DNA of 40,721 bases from an uncultured Collinsella sp. (GTDB lineage Bacteria; Actinomycetota; Coriobacteriia; Coriobacteriales; Coriobacteriaceae). Positions 9,326 through 16,784 of the stretch are shown here, piece after piece. Position 1 is the first letter of the stretch, and each line of letters begins with the position of its first letter. The position numbers and the translations under genes are program-made. The notes under the pieces are model-generated. The model ran no database searches. It saw nothing but the letters and a program-made list of their open reading frames with translations, and was not told where the DNA came from. Location: assembly GCA_900758475.1 (NCBI GenBank), contig CAAERQ010000010.1, positions 1 to 40,721 of the forward strand. The letters run 5' to 3'.

Positions 9326-9554
9326 GTGGTCAAAAAATGCCAAATATGAGTACTGTCACCAATTTAGTAGTAGCAAATTTCCTTGTAACGAGTGCCAGAA
9401 ATCCCCATTTGTCCAAAAGCAAGACAACGTTATTCCCCATAGGTTCAATAAAATGGGCTCCCTGACGAGAATGAATATCGTTAGGGAGTCTAAAGGCGTA
9501 AAACTTATGTGACTATCTTGGCAACAGTACTCATATTTGGCGTTTTTTGACCAC
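9326..9554. repeat. Second dispersed-type element with 31-bp terminal inverted repeats
   Basis: 9326-9356 and 9524-9554 are 31-bp inverted repeats differing at one base; outer ends read GTGGTCAAAAAA. The 167-bp interior is AT-richer than its surroundings and has no convincing ORF. It contains its own 11-bp hairpin at 9458-9488 (CTCCCTGACGA / TCGTTAGGGAG, one G-T pair). It fills most of the gap between the dipeptidase and folD. The end sequence loosely resembles the 5157-5310 family (TC-A-rich-TGCC), but the interiors do not match. Probably a MITE-like or RNA-hairpin element. Confidence 0.8.
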
Positions 9555-9591
9555 GTGGTATATAGCTAGCCCCTCAAACAGCCCAAAACGC

Positions 9592-10446
9592 CTATTTCGA
9601 TGCGCGCTCCGCCGCCTCAATCACGTGCTTGGCGAGAATCGCAGTGGTCACAGCCCCCACGCCGCCCGGCACGGGTGTGATGGCGTTAACGATCGGCTCC
9701 GCAGCATCAAAATCGACGTCGCCGACCAGCTTGCCGGCGGCCTCGTCCCAGTTGATGCCCACATCGATGATCGTCTGGCCCTCGCGGACCGCATCCGCGC
9801 CAATCGTGCGCGCACGCCCAACCGCGGCAACAACAATGTCGGCAGAACGGCACTCGGCAGCCAAGTCGCGCGTATGCGTATGACACGTCGTCACTGTGGC
9901 ATTGCGAGCCGTAAGCATGGCGGCAACGGGACGGCCAATCACCAGCGACCGACCAACGACCGCAACCTTGGCACCGTCCAGCTCAACGCCGTAATGGTCC
10001 AGCAACGCTAGCACTGCCTCGGCCGTGCAGGGAGCAAAGCCCTCGCCTCGCCCCGAGAGCGTGGTGAGCAGCGAGGCCGGCGTCATGGAGTCAACATCCT
10101 TGGCAGGATCGAGTGCCGCGGCAACTGCATCCTCGTCAAGCCCAACGGGCAACGGAAGAAACATCAGGCAGCCATGAACAGCGGGGTCGGCATTGATGTC
10201 CTCGATGGCCGCCAACAGCTCGTCCTGCGAAACATCGGAGGGAAGCAATACGCGGCGAGCCTCGATGCCAACCTTCTCGCAGCGCTTGAGGGCACCGCGC
10301 TCGTAGGACAGGTCGTCCTCGCGCTCGCCCACGCGCACGATAGCAAGCGTCGGAACAACACCGCGTTTACGCAAAGCCGCGCAGCGAGCAGCGAGCTCCT
10401 CGGTCAGCGCGCGGGCAACGGGAGCACCCTTCAGCAGCTCTGCCAT
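9592..10446 (-). CDS. folD: FolD: methylene-THF dehydrogenase, cyclohydrolase residues missing
   Basis: 284 aa from ATG 10446, with AGAGGGG 6 nt upstream. The FolD fold is clear: SYERGALKRCEKVGIEA, LPLPVGLDE, DPAKDVDS, PCTAEAVLALL, the NAD(P)-binding VVGRSLVIGRPVAAML, and TPVPGGVGAVTTAILA at the end. Tyr48 and Asp119 match E. coli Tyr50 and Asp121. The general-base Lys54 of E. coli is Ala52 here, and Gln98 (LVQLPLP) is Phe96 (LMFLPLP). In characterised FolD enzymes these two residues are needed for cyclohydrolase but not dehydrogenase activity. The gene lies 2 nt after fchA, whose product can supply the missing step. The predicted reaction is methylene-THF to methenyl-THF with NAD(P), reversible. 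Confidence 0.93.
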   Translation of the reverse strand: MAELLKGAPVARALTEELAARCAALRKRGVVPTLAIVRVGEREDDLSYERGALKRCEKVGIEARRVLLPSDVSQDELLAAIEDINADPAVHGCLMFLPLPVGLDEDAVAAALDPAKDVDSMTPASLLTTLSGRGEGFAPCTAEAVLALLDHYGVELDGAKVAVVGRSLVIGRPVAAMLTARNATVTTCHTHTRDLAAECRSADIVVAAVGRARTIGADAVREGQTIIDVGINWDEAAGKLVGDVDFDAAEPIVNAITPVPGGVGAVTTAILAKHVIEAAERASK

Positions 10447-10448
10447 GG

Positions 10449-11081
10449 CTATCCCCTCTTTCTGGCGGCGTCGGCGGCGCGGCGCGCCAGCGCATCGGCG
10501 CGCGGCAGCCACGTATCGAGCAGCTCGTCACATGCAGCCTCGAGCTCCTCGGCGTGGGCACGATCCTTCATAGACGTGGTGTTCGCAAAGAGCGTCAAGC
10601 TCGCGCCCTGCATGGCAGCGCGGCAGAACACGGCACCGCACGCCACGTCGGACAGCAACTGCCGGGAGCCCTTGTCCGCCATGTCCTCGAGCAGCGCCAG
10701 CGCACGCCCGCAGGCATCCATGATCCGATATGGCGGTATGGCGGCCACGTGCAACGCATCCTGAATCGCAGCCGGTCGAGCCGGATCCTCGCGCGGAATA
10801 CCGTACGCCGCCGACACTTGGCCGTACGCACGAACGTCCTCGGCAACCAGACCCACAAGCTCCTGAGCCAGCTCGTCTGCCTGGGCAAACGCGTGCGTCA
10901 GATCGTCCGCGCGATCGGCAAGCGCGGGATTGGTCGCGCCATAGCGAGCAACCATCCCGCACAGCGAGGCACCCAGCGCTCCCACAAACGCGCTGGCGCT
11001 GCCGCCGCCGGGAACCGGCTCGCGTGCAGCCAACGCCTCGGCAAAACCGCGACAGGTTTTATCCATCATCTCTTGGCTCAT
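10449..11081 (-). CDS. fchA: FchA-type methenyl-THF cyclohydrolase / cyclodeaminase family
   Basis: 210 aa from ATG 11081 (MSQEMMDKT), with GGGG 7 nt upstream; in-frame sequence further upstream crosses a hairpin and is not conserved-looking. The family signature is near the N-terminus: REPVPGGGSASAFVGALGASLCGMVARY. The rest is all-helical (PF04961, FTCD C-terminal/FchA type), of the usual ~200-aa length. The family either deaminates formimino-THF or hydrolyses methenyl-THF to formyl-THF. The immediate downstream gene is folD lacking cyclohydrolase residues, with a 2-nt gap suggesting translational coupling. Methenyl-THF cyclohydrolase is therefore the more likely role. No formiminotransferase domain is present. 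A promoter-like sequence is at 11191-11219. Confidence 0.88.
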   Translation of the reverse strand: MSQEMMDKTCRGFAEALAAREPVPGGGSASAFVGALGASLCGMVARYGATNPALADRADDLTHAFAQADELAQELVGLVAEDVRAYGQVSAAYGIPREDPARPAAIQDALHVAAIPPYRIMDACGRALALLEDMADKGSRQLLSDVACGAVFCRAAMQGASLTLFANTTSMKDRAHAEELEAACDELLDTWLPRADALARRAADAARKRG

Positions 11082-11128
11082 CGAAACACCCCTGCCCACC
11101 GCGCCGGCCACCACGGGCCGCACGCATA

Positions 11129-11170
11129 ATAAAAAATGGGACAACGACGCCAGGAAGCGGTTGTCCCATT
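11129..11170 (-). terminator. Intrinsic terminator or leader attenuator before fchA-folD
   Basis: An 11-bp perfect stem (AATGGGACAAC / GTTGTCCCATT, 14-nt loop) is followed on the minus strand by TTTTTTATT. It lies between the zinc-ribbon gene (stop 11268) and fchA (start 11081). It could end the former. But the promoter-like sequence at 11191-11219 lies upstream of it, which would place it in the fchA leader. Confidence 0.75.
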
Positions 11171-11190
11171 CATCGGTCTTATTCAAGCCC

Positions 11191-11219
11191 AGTCTAGCCC
11201 ATAAGACAAAGGCTGTCAG
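11191..11219 (-). promoter_or_regulatory. Predicted promoter for fchA-folD
   Basis: On the minus strand CTGACA (11219-11214) and TAGACT (11196-11191) are separated by exactly 17 nt, close to the sigma-70 type TTGACA-17-TATAAT. Transcription would start near 11185, just before the terminator-like hairpin 11170-11135. Prediction from pattern only. Confidence 0.5.
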
Positions 11220-11267
11220 GAGCTCTGGCTATCGGTGTTTCCGATTGCCGGCTATAGGCACGGGCGC

Positions 11268-12110
11268 CTAGTCCACCTGAAACGTCGGCAGCAGCGTGTC
11301 GATAATCTTCGACCCCATGTCGCGGTTTGCAGTCGAGTACTCCAAATGCGCCGTGGCAATCGTCGAATCCGTGACGATCGTCTTTTCGTAAATGATCGTA
11401 TCGTCCTCACACCACGAGACCACGTACCAGTTGTCGCCCTCTGCGGTATAGAGGTCGGCCTTGCCCGAGGTGTCCACGTCGACGAACATCTCGTGTGCAG
11501 TTTCGTCGTTAATGTTGACGTAGCCAAAAAGGTTGATCACAAAACCCGTCTCCGGATCCTCATACCTGGCGCCACTGCCGCTGGGAGTATCTTCCATCTC
11601 AAAGCGATTGGGAATCGACATGCTATAAGGATGCATGTCGTTCGTGTACGTATACACGTCGGTTAGATAATCGTCCGAATCGCCCGAGCCGTAGTATGCC
11701 GACTCGTCCTCGGGAACGGCCTCGTCATCGGACGACGAGGATTCCTTGGCTTTGGACTTGTCGCCCTTCTTCTTGGCAGAAGAATCTTTCTCGTCAGAAG
11801 ACCCGGTATCGATTACTGAAATTTCCGTGTCAGAGCTCTTGGACCCGTTAAGCATCGTGAGCGCAAACACCGTACCGCCACCGATGAGGACCACGGCGGC
11901 ACACGCCACCGCGATGACAATCGGAGCTTTGCTCTTAGGCTTTTGAGGCGCGGGCGCGACCGGCGGCATCGACTGGGTCAGGCCCGGGGCAGAGGAAGGA
12001 CCAGCGCCCGCGGGCGTCGGCACGGAACCGCCCGCAAGCGACGCCCCGCAATGCGTGCAAAACGTCGATCCATCGTCGGGAACTTGCTGTCCGCATTTTT
12101 GACAGAACAT
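11268..12110 (-). CDS. Zinc-ribbon single-pass membrane protein with extracellular domain
   Basis: 280 aa from ATG 12110, with AAAGG 7 nt upstream. The N-terminus is a zinc ribbon, FCQKCGQQVP...FCTHCGAS (Cys3, 6, 18, 21). A Pro/Ala-rich linker follows, then a transmembrane helix at about 62-87. Next is a Ser/Lys/Asp-rich low-complexity stretch (about 90-135). The C-terminal ~145-residue domain (SMSIPNRFEMEDTPSGSGARYEDPETGFVINLFGY...) looks like a small extracellular fold of unknown function. The ribbon would be cytoplasmic. The layout matches the gene at 23791-25824, and both have TGTTGCGCAACA upstream, so they may be co-regulated. No enzyme motif is seen. Confidence 0.88.
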   Translation of the reverse strand: MFCQKCGQQVPDDGSTFCTHCGASLAGGSVPTPAGAGPSSAPGLTQSMPPVAPAPQKPKSKAPIVIAVACAAVVLIGGGTVFALTMLNGSKSSDTEISVIDTGSSDEKDSSAKKKGDKSKAKESSSSDDEAVPEDESAYYGSGDSDDYLTDVYTYTNDMHPYSMSIPNRFEMEDTPSGSGARYEDPETGFVINLFGYVNINDETAHEMFVDVDTSGKADLYTAEGDNWYVVSWCEDDTIIYEKTIVTDSTIATAHLEYSTANRDMGSKIIDTLLPTFQVD

Positions 12111-12173
12111 CGTTCGACCTTTCGTGGTTTAGCTTTTGTCACAGCCAAGTCTAAAACCTTAAGCCGGCATCGC

Positions 12174-12185
12174 TGTTGCGCAACA
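12174..12185. promoter_or_regulatory. Palindromic operator candidate TGTTGCGCAACA (site 1)
   Basis: A perfect 12-bp palindrome 64 bp upstream of the zinc-ribbon gene start. The same 15-mer TGTTGCGCAACATTG occurs at 25906-25920, 82 bp upstream of the other zinc-ribbon membrane protein. Symmetry and the shared position suggest binding by a dimeric regulator. Confidence 0.55.
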
Positions 12186-12257
12186 TTGGGAGCATCAACC
12201 AAGCCGCACGCTTGCCCAGCGCCAGGCCCACCTTGCGGCAAGCCCGCACACGCAAAC

Positions 12258-12276
12258 ATGGGACACATGGCCCACC
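12258..12276 (+). repeat. 19-mer direct repeat upstream of lipoprotein 1
   Basis: ATGGGACACATGGCCCACC is identical to 13232-13250, which lies upstream of the paralogous second lipoprotein. The distances to the two starts differ (210 and 72 bp), so it is either duplicated along with the gene or a regulatory site. It is partly symmetric (TGGG...CCCA). Confidence 0.65.
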
Positions 12277-12486
12277 TTTCGAGACTCCCGGGCAGCGCAA
12301 GCTGGGGCATATCTATAAGTAAGGAGCCCGTTGGGGCACGGCCACTCAACGGCCACAAACGAAGAACGGAGGTATCGCCGCACCACACACAACGACATCC
12401 GCCACGCTTGCGAATAGCAACATACACCAACGGCTCCAACAACCCGCGGCGCCGTGATGTCACCGACAGACAAGGAGGACGCCACC

Positions 12487-13095
12487 ATGAAGAAAAAGAC
12501 CCTATCGATCCTTTCCCTTTGCATTGCCCTCTTTGCCGCGCTCGCCCTTGTCGGCTGCGGCGGAAGTGCGTCAAGCGGAGGCGGGGGCAGCAGCGCATCC
12601 AAGAGCGAGGGCAAGGAAAAGGCCCCCGTCGCTAAGAAGACCGACTTTATCTGGTTTAAGGTGGAAATGCCCGAGGGCGTTGGCGTAAGCGACTCCGCCG
12701 GCAAGAATGCCGACAGGGTCCAGCTCACTTTCCCCGAGAACGAGAACACCACAGTCGACCGTTTCATCCCCGTTTGGCAAGAGAAGATGACGGCCGAAGA
12801 GTCCTTTGCAGAGCAGGCCGAAAGGCACACCGGAACGTTCCAGTGGGAGGATGGCGACCCCGTCGAGTACAACGGCAGAACATGGCTCACCGGAACGTGC
12901 AAGGACAACGGCGGCACTTATACCTACCTCTTTACCGACGTCGACACGGGAAGCGTCTATATCATGATTAGGAACGTCGACCTTCACAAGAAAGAAGCCG
13001 AGGCGCTCCTCAACTCCATCGAGTTCCCCGACGACATCAAGGCGGCCGTCACCGAGGCCCGCGGCGTCGAGATTTCGAGCATCGAGATCAAGTAG
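12487..13095 (+). CDS. Lipoprotein 1 of a tandem paralogous pair
   Basis: 202 aa from ATG 12487, with AAGGAGG 8 nt upstream. The type II signal peptide is clear: MKKK, a hydrophobic core, then lipobox LVGC (Cys24), followed by a Gly/Ser-rich tether. The mature domain begins TDFIWFKVEMPEGVGVSD and contains RFIPVWQEKMTAEESF, NGRTWLTGTCKDNGGTYTY and a SIEFPDDIKAAVTEARG end. The next gene (13323-13916) has the same layout and many identical segments, so this is a tandem duplication. No known catalytic motif is visible. The product should be an outer-leaflet-anchored lipoprotein of unknown function. An intrinsic terminator follows the stop. Confidence 0.92.
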   Translation: MKKKTLSILSLCIALFAALALVGCGGSASSGGGGSSASKSEGKEKAPVAKKTDFIWFKVEMPEGVGVSDSAGKNADRVQLTFPENENTTVDRFIPVWQEKMTAEESFAEQAERHTGTFQWEDGDPVEYNGRTWLTGTCKDNGGTYTYLFTDVDTGSVYIMIRNVDLHKKEAEALLNSIEFPDDIKAAVTEARGVEISSIEIK

Positions 13096-13152
13096 CAAGG
13101 GTTCGCGCACGCCCGCACGAACGCCCCATTAAATGAACGGGCACCTCACCTC

Positions 13153-13187
13153 GGGGAGAGCCGGCAGCACCGGCCCTCCCCTCTTTT
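13153..13187 (+). terminator. Intrinsic terminator after lipoprotein 1
   Basis: GGGGAGAGCCGG / CCGGCCCTCCCC stem (one mismatch, 5-nt loop) followed by TCTTTT, 58 nt past the stop of the first lipoprotein gene. The two lipoprotein genes therefore probably have separate transcripts. Confidence 0.85.
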
Positions 13188-13231
13188 GCGCGCGCATATT
13201 GCCACTTAACGGCGCAAATCCAGCCCCCAGA

Positions 13232-13250
13232 ATGGGACACATGGCCCACC
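13232..13250 (+). repeat. 19-mer direct repeat upstream of lipoprotein 2
   Basis: Second copy of ATGGGACACATGGCCCACC, 72 bp before the second lipoprotein start. A -10-like TACAGT lies 19 nt further on, at 13270-13275. Confidence 0.65.
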
Positions 13251-13322
13251 CTTACGAGCCGCTCGCGCGTACAGTAAAGGCAGGTAATCCATGGGCGGTT
13301 ACAGATCGAGGAGGACACGACC

Positions 13323-13916
13323 ATGAAAAAGAAGGCCTTTGCGATTCTCACCCTCTGCATCAGTCTCTTTGCCGCGGTTGCCCTGGTGGGCTGCGGTGGC
13401 AGCGGCGGCGCTACCGGAAGTGGCGGTGGCGGCGGAGCAGAAAAGCCAGCCGTGGATATGAGGACCGACTTCATTTGGTTTAAGGTCGAGGTCCCCGAGG
13501 GCGTCGAGATCACCGACGTTGCCGGCGACACGGCCGACAGGGCCCAGTTTAAATTCACCGAGAGCGAGCACGCCAGCGATCGCTTCATCCCCGTCTTCGA
13601 CTCTGACAAGAACGCCGACGAGCTGTTCGATTACGAGGCAAAGTGGAATGCCAGCTTTGAGTGGACCGAGAATGACCCCGTCAAGTACAACGGCAAGACT
13701 TGGCGCAACGCTTCCTATACACACTCGGGCGGCGTGACGACTGAGTACTTCACCGAAGCAGGCGGCGGCAGCGTCTACGTGCGCATCGACAACGTCGAGG
13801 AGCACAAGGATGCCGTCGAAACCATGATGAAGTCTCTGGAGTTTGCCGATGATATCGCCAAGGCCAAGACCGAGGCCATGGATGTTAAGCTCGACGATAT
13901 CGAGATTAAACGCTAA
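13323..13916 (+). CDS. Lipoprotein 2 of a tandem paralogous pair
   Basis: 197 aa from ATG 13323, preceded by GAGGAGG. It has the same architecture as the gene before it: MKKK, hydrophobic core, lipobox LVGC (Cys24), Gly-rich tether, then RTDFIWFKVEVPEGVEITDVAGDTADR, RFIPVFDSDKNADELFDYE, NGKTWRNASY and a DNVEEHKDAVETMMKSLEF end. Identity with lipoprotein 1 is greatest in the signal peptide and the FIWFKVE-PEGV segment. The middle has diverged, with Thr-Val-Asp rich versus His-Ala-Ser segments. A cell-surface lipoprotein of unknown function. A strong terminator follows at 13987-14020. Confidence 0.92.
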   Translation: MKKKAFAILTLCISLFAAVALVGCGGSGGATGSGGGGGAEKPAVDMRTDFIWFKVEVPEGVEITDVAGDTADRAQFKFTESEHASDRFIPVFDSDKNADELFDYEAKWNASFEWTENDPVKYNGKTWRNASYTHSGGVTTEYFTEAGGGSVYVRIDNVEEHKDAVETMMKSLEFADDIAKAKTEAMDVKLDDIEIKR

Positions 13917-13986
13917 ACGACTGGCGAGCGCAGCAGGAAACACGGGCACAGTGCAAACAAGCGACGGTACCTCAGCGCTTCGTACT

Positions 13987-14020
13987 AAGGGAGGATCGGC
14001 TCGCCGGCCCTCCCTTTCTT
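13987..14020 (+). terminator. Intrinsic terminator after lipoprotein 2
   Basis: AAGGGAGG / CCTCCCTT stem with an inner GCC/GGC, followed by TCTT, 70 nt past the stop. The remaining ~200 bp up to 14220 hold no gene, only a -10-like TATAGT at 14172-14177 that could serve the PI-PLC gene. Confidence 0.8.
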
Positions 14021-14220
14021 ATGCCGATAGCCGGCGAACGCGAGGGTGCCGGGCGGCAAAACCACCCCCAGCGCGGTAGCAGCACAAATAGACAAGCACC
14101 CAAACACGTCCGCCCACCGATTTATAGCACCGCGCGGTCAATTAAAACGATTCTTTTCAACGTCTGGGCAGTATAGTGACCAAAATGAGTGCATAACCGC
14201 ACCCTGCGAATGGAGTAGTT

Positions 14221-16692
14221 ATGACCGAACATCATGCCATCAGTCGCCGAGCGTTTACGCTGGGCCTAGGACTTGCGGCGTTGTCGCCGCTTGCAAGCCT
14301 GCCCGAAACCGCCATGCTGGGCATTAGTCCGCGGACAGCCTTTGCGGACGGCACGGCCGAGTCAGCGGCCACCCTCGACAAGTTCGTCATTCGCCTTCGC
14401 CCCGCGGGCTATTTTCGCACCGCGAGCGTCAACGAAGACGGCAACGTCATCGGCAACGTCTGCCACCTGTTTAATGACGGCACGTCCAGCAAGCTCATCC
14501 TTGAGAACGTAACGACCAAGAATGACGATACAAACTGGTATGCTATCCGCACCTTGCTCAATTTCGAAGAGCACAAGAAGACGGGCTACAGCATTTGGTC
14601 GGTCGATGGCGACTCGGACAAAGATGGAAAGGTCATCCACGTATGGAGTGGCGAGCATGACGGCAAGGCCAGTCGCTCTTTTGCGTTCGAGCGTCAATCA
14701 AACGGTACCTATATCATCCGAGACCGCACGGTCGAGAAAGAAACCGAGAAAAAAGACATTAAGTACCTGGCCATAGAAAAGGACGGCAAAGACCAGGACA
14801 ACAATAAGATCTGCCATAAGAGTAAGAGCATTCCGTGGGAGCTCGAGCTTGTCGGCTACAGCATGGACAAGACCAATGCCACAGTTAGCAGCATCGACTG
14901 GACCACGTATAGCAGCTACGTCGACGGACCATGTTGGATGAGCCACGTCGATGGCAACAAATACCTCGACGAGCTGAGCATCCCGGGCACGCATGATTCG
15001 AGCACCTGCAGCGTCGACAACGACACCGAGCCCCAAACCTCGCTTGCAAAGTGCCAGCAGGATTACATCCCCACGCAGTTGCTCGAAGGCATTCGCTATT
15101 TTGATATCCGACTTGGAAAGAACAACGATAAAGGCGACCCCGGCATCGACCATGGAATATGCTACCTGCTCAAAAAAGACGGGGGCTTTATACATCTCTC
15201 CGATGTCATCGGTTACTTCAAAACATTTTTGAACGAAAACCCGTCAGAAGCGCTCATCATGCTGGTGTCACGAGGCAACGACGAAGCCACCGACGACAGT
15301 GTTACGACGGCTTTCGCCAATGTTATGGACAATAACTCCGATCTGTTCTATACGTCGAGCCATGTCCCCACACTGAACGAGGTGCGCGGAAAGATCGTCT
15401 TGTTGCGTCGATTTAAACTCGCCGGCGACAGTGTAGACGGCCACACGTGGGGCCTCGACCTCACCGAATGGGACGACAAAATCAAGACGCATTCCGGAAA
15501 GTCCATGTGCCTCGTGAAATACGAGCAAGGCTTTGAGGCTGCGGGCAATACGGGCGACAAAGAGCCCTATAGCACAGCGGTATATGCCCAAGACCATTAC
15601 AACTGCACGGGGTCCAGTAAAATCGACTGGGTCGATATGGCCCTGAAGGCAGCGTCCGAGTTCGAGCGCAGCACCGTAGATATCACTGCCGCGGACGGGA
15701 CAACGGTGCAGGCAACGGAGCGCTGCTGGTTTATCAACTACACGAGCTGCACGCAAAACAACCCTTTTACCGCAGCGCGAGTGGTCGACGAGCACCTGTA
15801 CAAGAGCTCGTATATAAACAATAGCGGAGTTGAGAGCACAAAGGCGGACTGCCGCAAGCACATTGGCATCATTGCGTCCGACTTTGTTGATGCGGCACTG
15901 GCCCGAAGCATCTACCAGCGCAATTACGATACGCAGCACAAGCAGACGGCTTCGTGCTACCTCCCAGCCCGCATGCACATGACATATGGTGACTCGCTGA
16001 GCGACGCCTCGCTCCAGGACGGCAAGACCGTTGGCGAGGGTCATTTCCGCCTCGTCGACAGCAGCAACGTACTCAACGTGGCGGCTTCGGGAAGCGCTTT
16101 TGCCATCGAATACGTTGATGTCGATGCCTTGGGCAATGAGACCGTTATAGGGCTGCAGGGATCCGTGCCCATCGATATCGATCCGCGCGTGCTGACGCCT
16201 CATTTTGAGGGACTCGAAGGCCTTAAGGCCGGCGAGGACGTGCGCGCCAAGATTGCGGCATCACTCGAGGGCAAGCTCGAAACCGATGCCTGCACGGCCC
16301 AGCTCGAGTTTATGCACGATGCAAACGGCGCTCCGGGCACGGCAGTGGCCGAGGGTGAGGCATTTGCCGCGGGGACGTATTGGGTGCGTGCGAAAGGCCT
16401 GTTGGGCGACGCGGCGCAAAACTACACGCTTGCCACCGACGGAGCCGCAAGCTTTACCGTAGCGGCCTCGGGCAGTGCAGGCGGCGCCGGCACCGGCACT
16501 GGCGCCAACGCGGGCAGCGCGGACAAGAACGGTAAGGGCAACAAGGGCAAGGGCTCGGGCGGAAAACTCGCCGACACAGGCGACGGTTCCGGCATTGCCG
16601 CCGGGCTCGCCGCTGCCGCCGTGGCAACAACGGTTGCCGGCGCAGCAATGCTTGCCAATGACCGCGAAGACAACGAAGGTGCTAGCGAATAG
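14221..16692 (+). CDS. Tat-exported, wall-anchored PI-PLC X-domain protein
   Basis: 823 aa. The N-terminus carries a twin-arginine signal (ISRRAFTLGLGLAAL, Arg9-Arg10), with likely cleavage near residue 43. Residues about 52-220 form a beta-rich domain of ricin or carbohydrate-module style (HVWSGEHDGKASRSFAFERQSNGTYIIRDR). Residues about 235-590 are a phosphatidylinositol-specific phospholipase C X domain: LSIPGTHDSSTC with catalytic His258, RYFDIRLG, and IDHGICY with the second His311, as in bacterial PI-PLC. The C-terminus has Ig-like sequence, a Gly/Asn/Lys linker, LADTG (783-787), a hydrophobic helix and a charged end, i.e. a sortase-type signal with a variant motif. It would cleave PI or GPI-type lipids at the cell surface. 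The exact substrate is unknown. Confidence 0.88.
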   Translation: MTEHHAISRRAFTLGLGLAALSPLASLPETAMLGISPRTAFADGTAESAATLDKFVIRLRPAGYFRTASVNEDGNVIGNVCHLFNDGTSSKLILENVTTKNDDTNWYAIRTLLNFEEHKKTGYSIWSVDGDSDKDGKVIHVWSGEHDGKASRSFAFERQSNGTYIIRDRTVEKETEKKDIKYLAIEKDGKDQDNNKICHKSKSIPWELELVGYSMDKTNATVSSIDWTTYSSYVDGPCWMSHVDGNKYLDELSIPGTHDSSTCSVDNDTEPQTSLAKCQQDYIPTQLLEGIRYFDIRLGKNNDKGDPGIDHGICYLLKKDGGFIHLSDVIGYFKTFLNENPSEALIMLVSRGNDEATDDSVTTAFANVMDNNSDLFYTSSHVPTLNEVRGKIVLLRRFKLAGDSVDGHTWGLDLTEWDDKIKTHSGKSMCLVKYEQGFEAAGNTGDKEPYSTAVYAQDHYNCTGSSKIDWVDMALKAASEFERSTVDITAADGTTVQATERCWFINYTSCTQNNPFTAARVVDEHLYKSSYINNSGVESTKADCRKHIGIIASDFVDAALARSIYQRNYDTQHKQTASCYLPARMHMTYGDSLSDASLQDGKTVGEGHFRLVDSSNVLNVAASGSAFAIEYVDVDALGNETVIGLQGSVPIDIDPRVLTPHFEGLEGLKAGEDVRAKIAASLEGKLETDACTAQLEFMHDANGAPGTAVAEGEAFAAGTYWVRAKGLLGDAAQNYTLATDGAASFTVAASGSAGGAGTGTGANAGSADKNGKGNKGKGSGGKLADTGDGSGIAAGLAAAAVATTVAGAAMLANDREDNEGASE

Positions 16693-16721
16693 GCAAGCCA
16701 GTCTTTTGGGCGCATCAACTC

Positions 16722-16758
16722 AATCGGGGCGTAGAATACCGTTCTGCGCCCCGATTTT
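16722..16758 (+). terminator. Intrinsic terminator after the PI-PLC gene
   Basis: AATCGGGGCG-TAGAA / TTCTG-CGCCCCGATT, a 15-bp stem with a 5-nt loop ending in TTTT, 30 nt past the stop. It lies between converging genes and could act on both strands. Confidence 0.88.
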
Positions 16759-16784
16759 CACCTTGGCCCGTACGCCGTTATCGG

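Larger units (their letters stand above)
12111..12486. other. Divergent intergenic region between zinc-ribbon and lipoprotein genes
   Basis: 376 bp without a supportable gene. It holds the TGTTGCGCAACA palindrome (12174-12185), the 19-mer shared with the next lipoprotein (12258-12276) and a -10-like TATAAG at 12314-12319. An ATG at 12454 is in frame with the lipoprotein but lacks a signal sequence at its start and is not the likely start. Confidence 0.6.
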
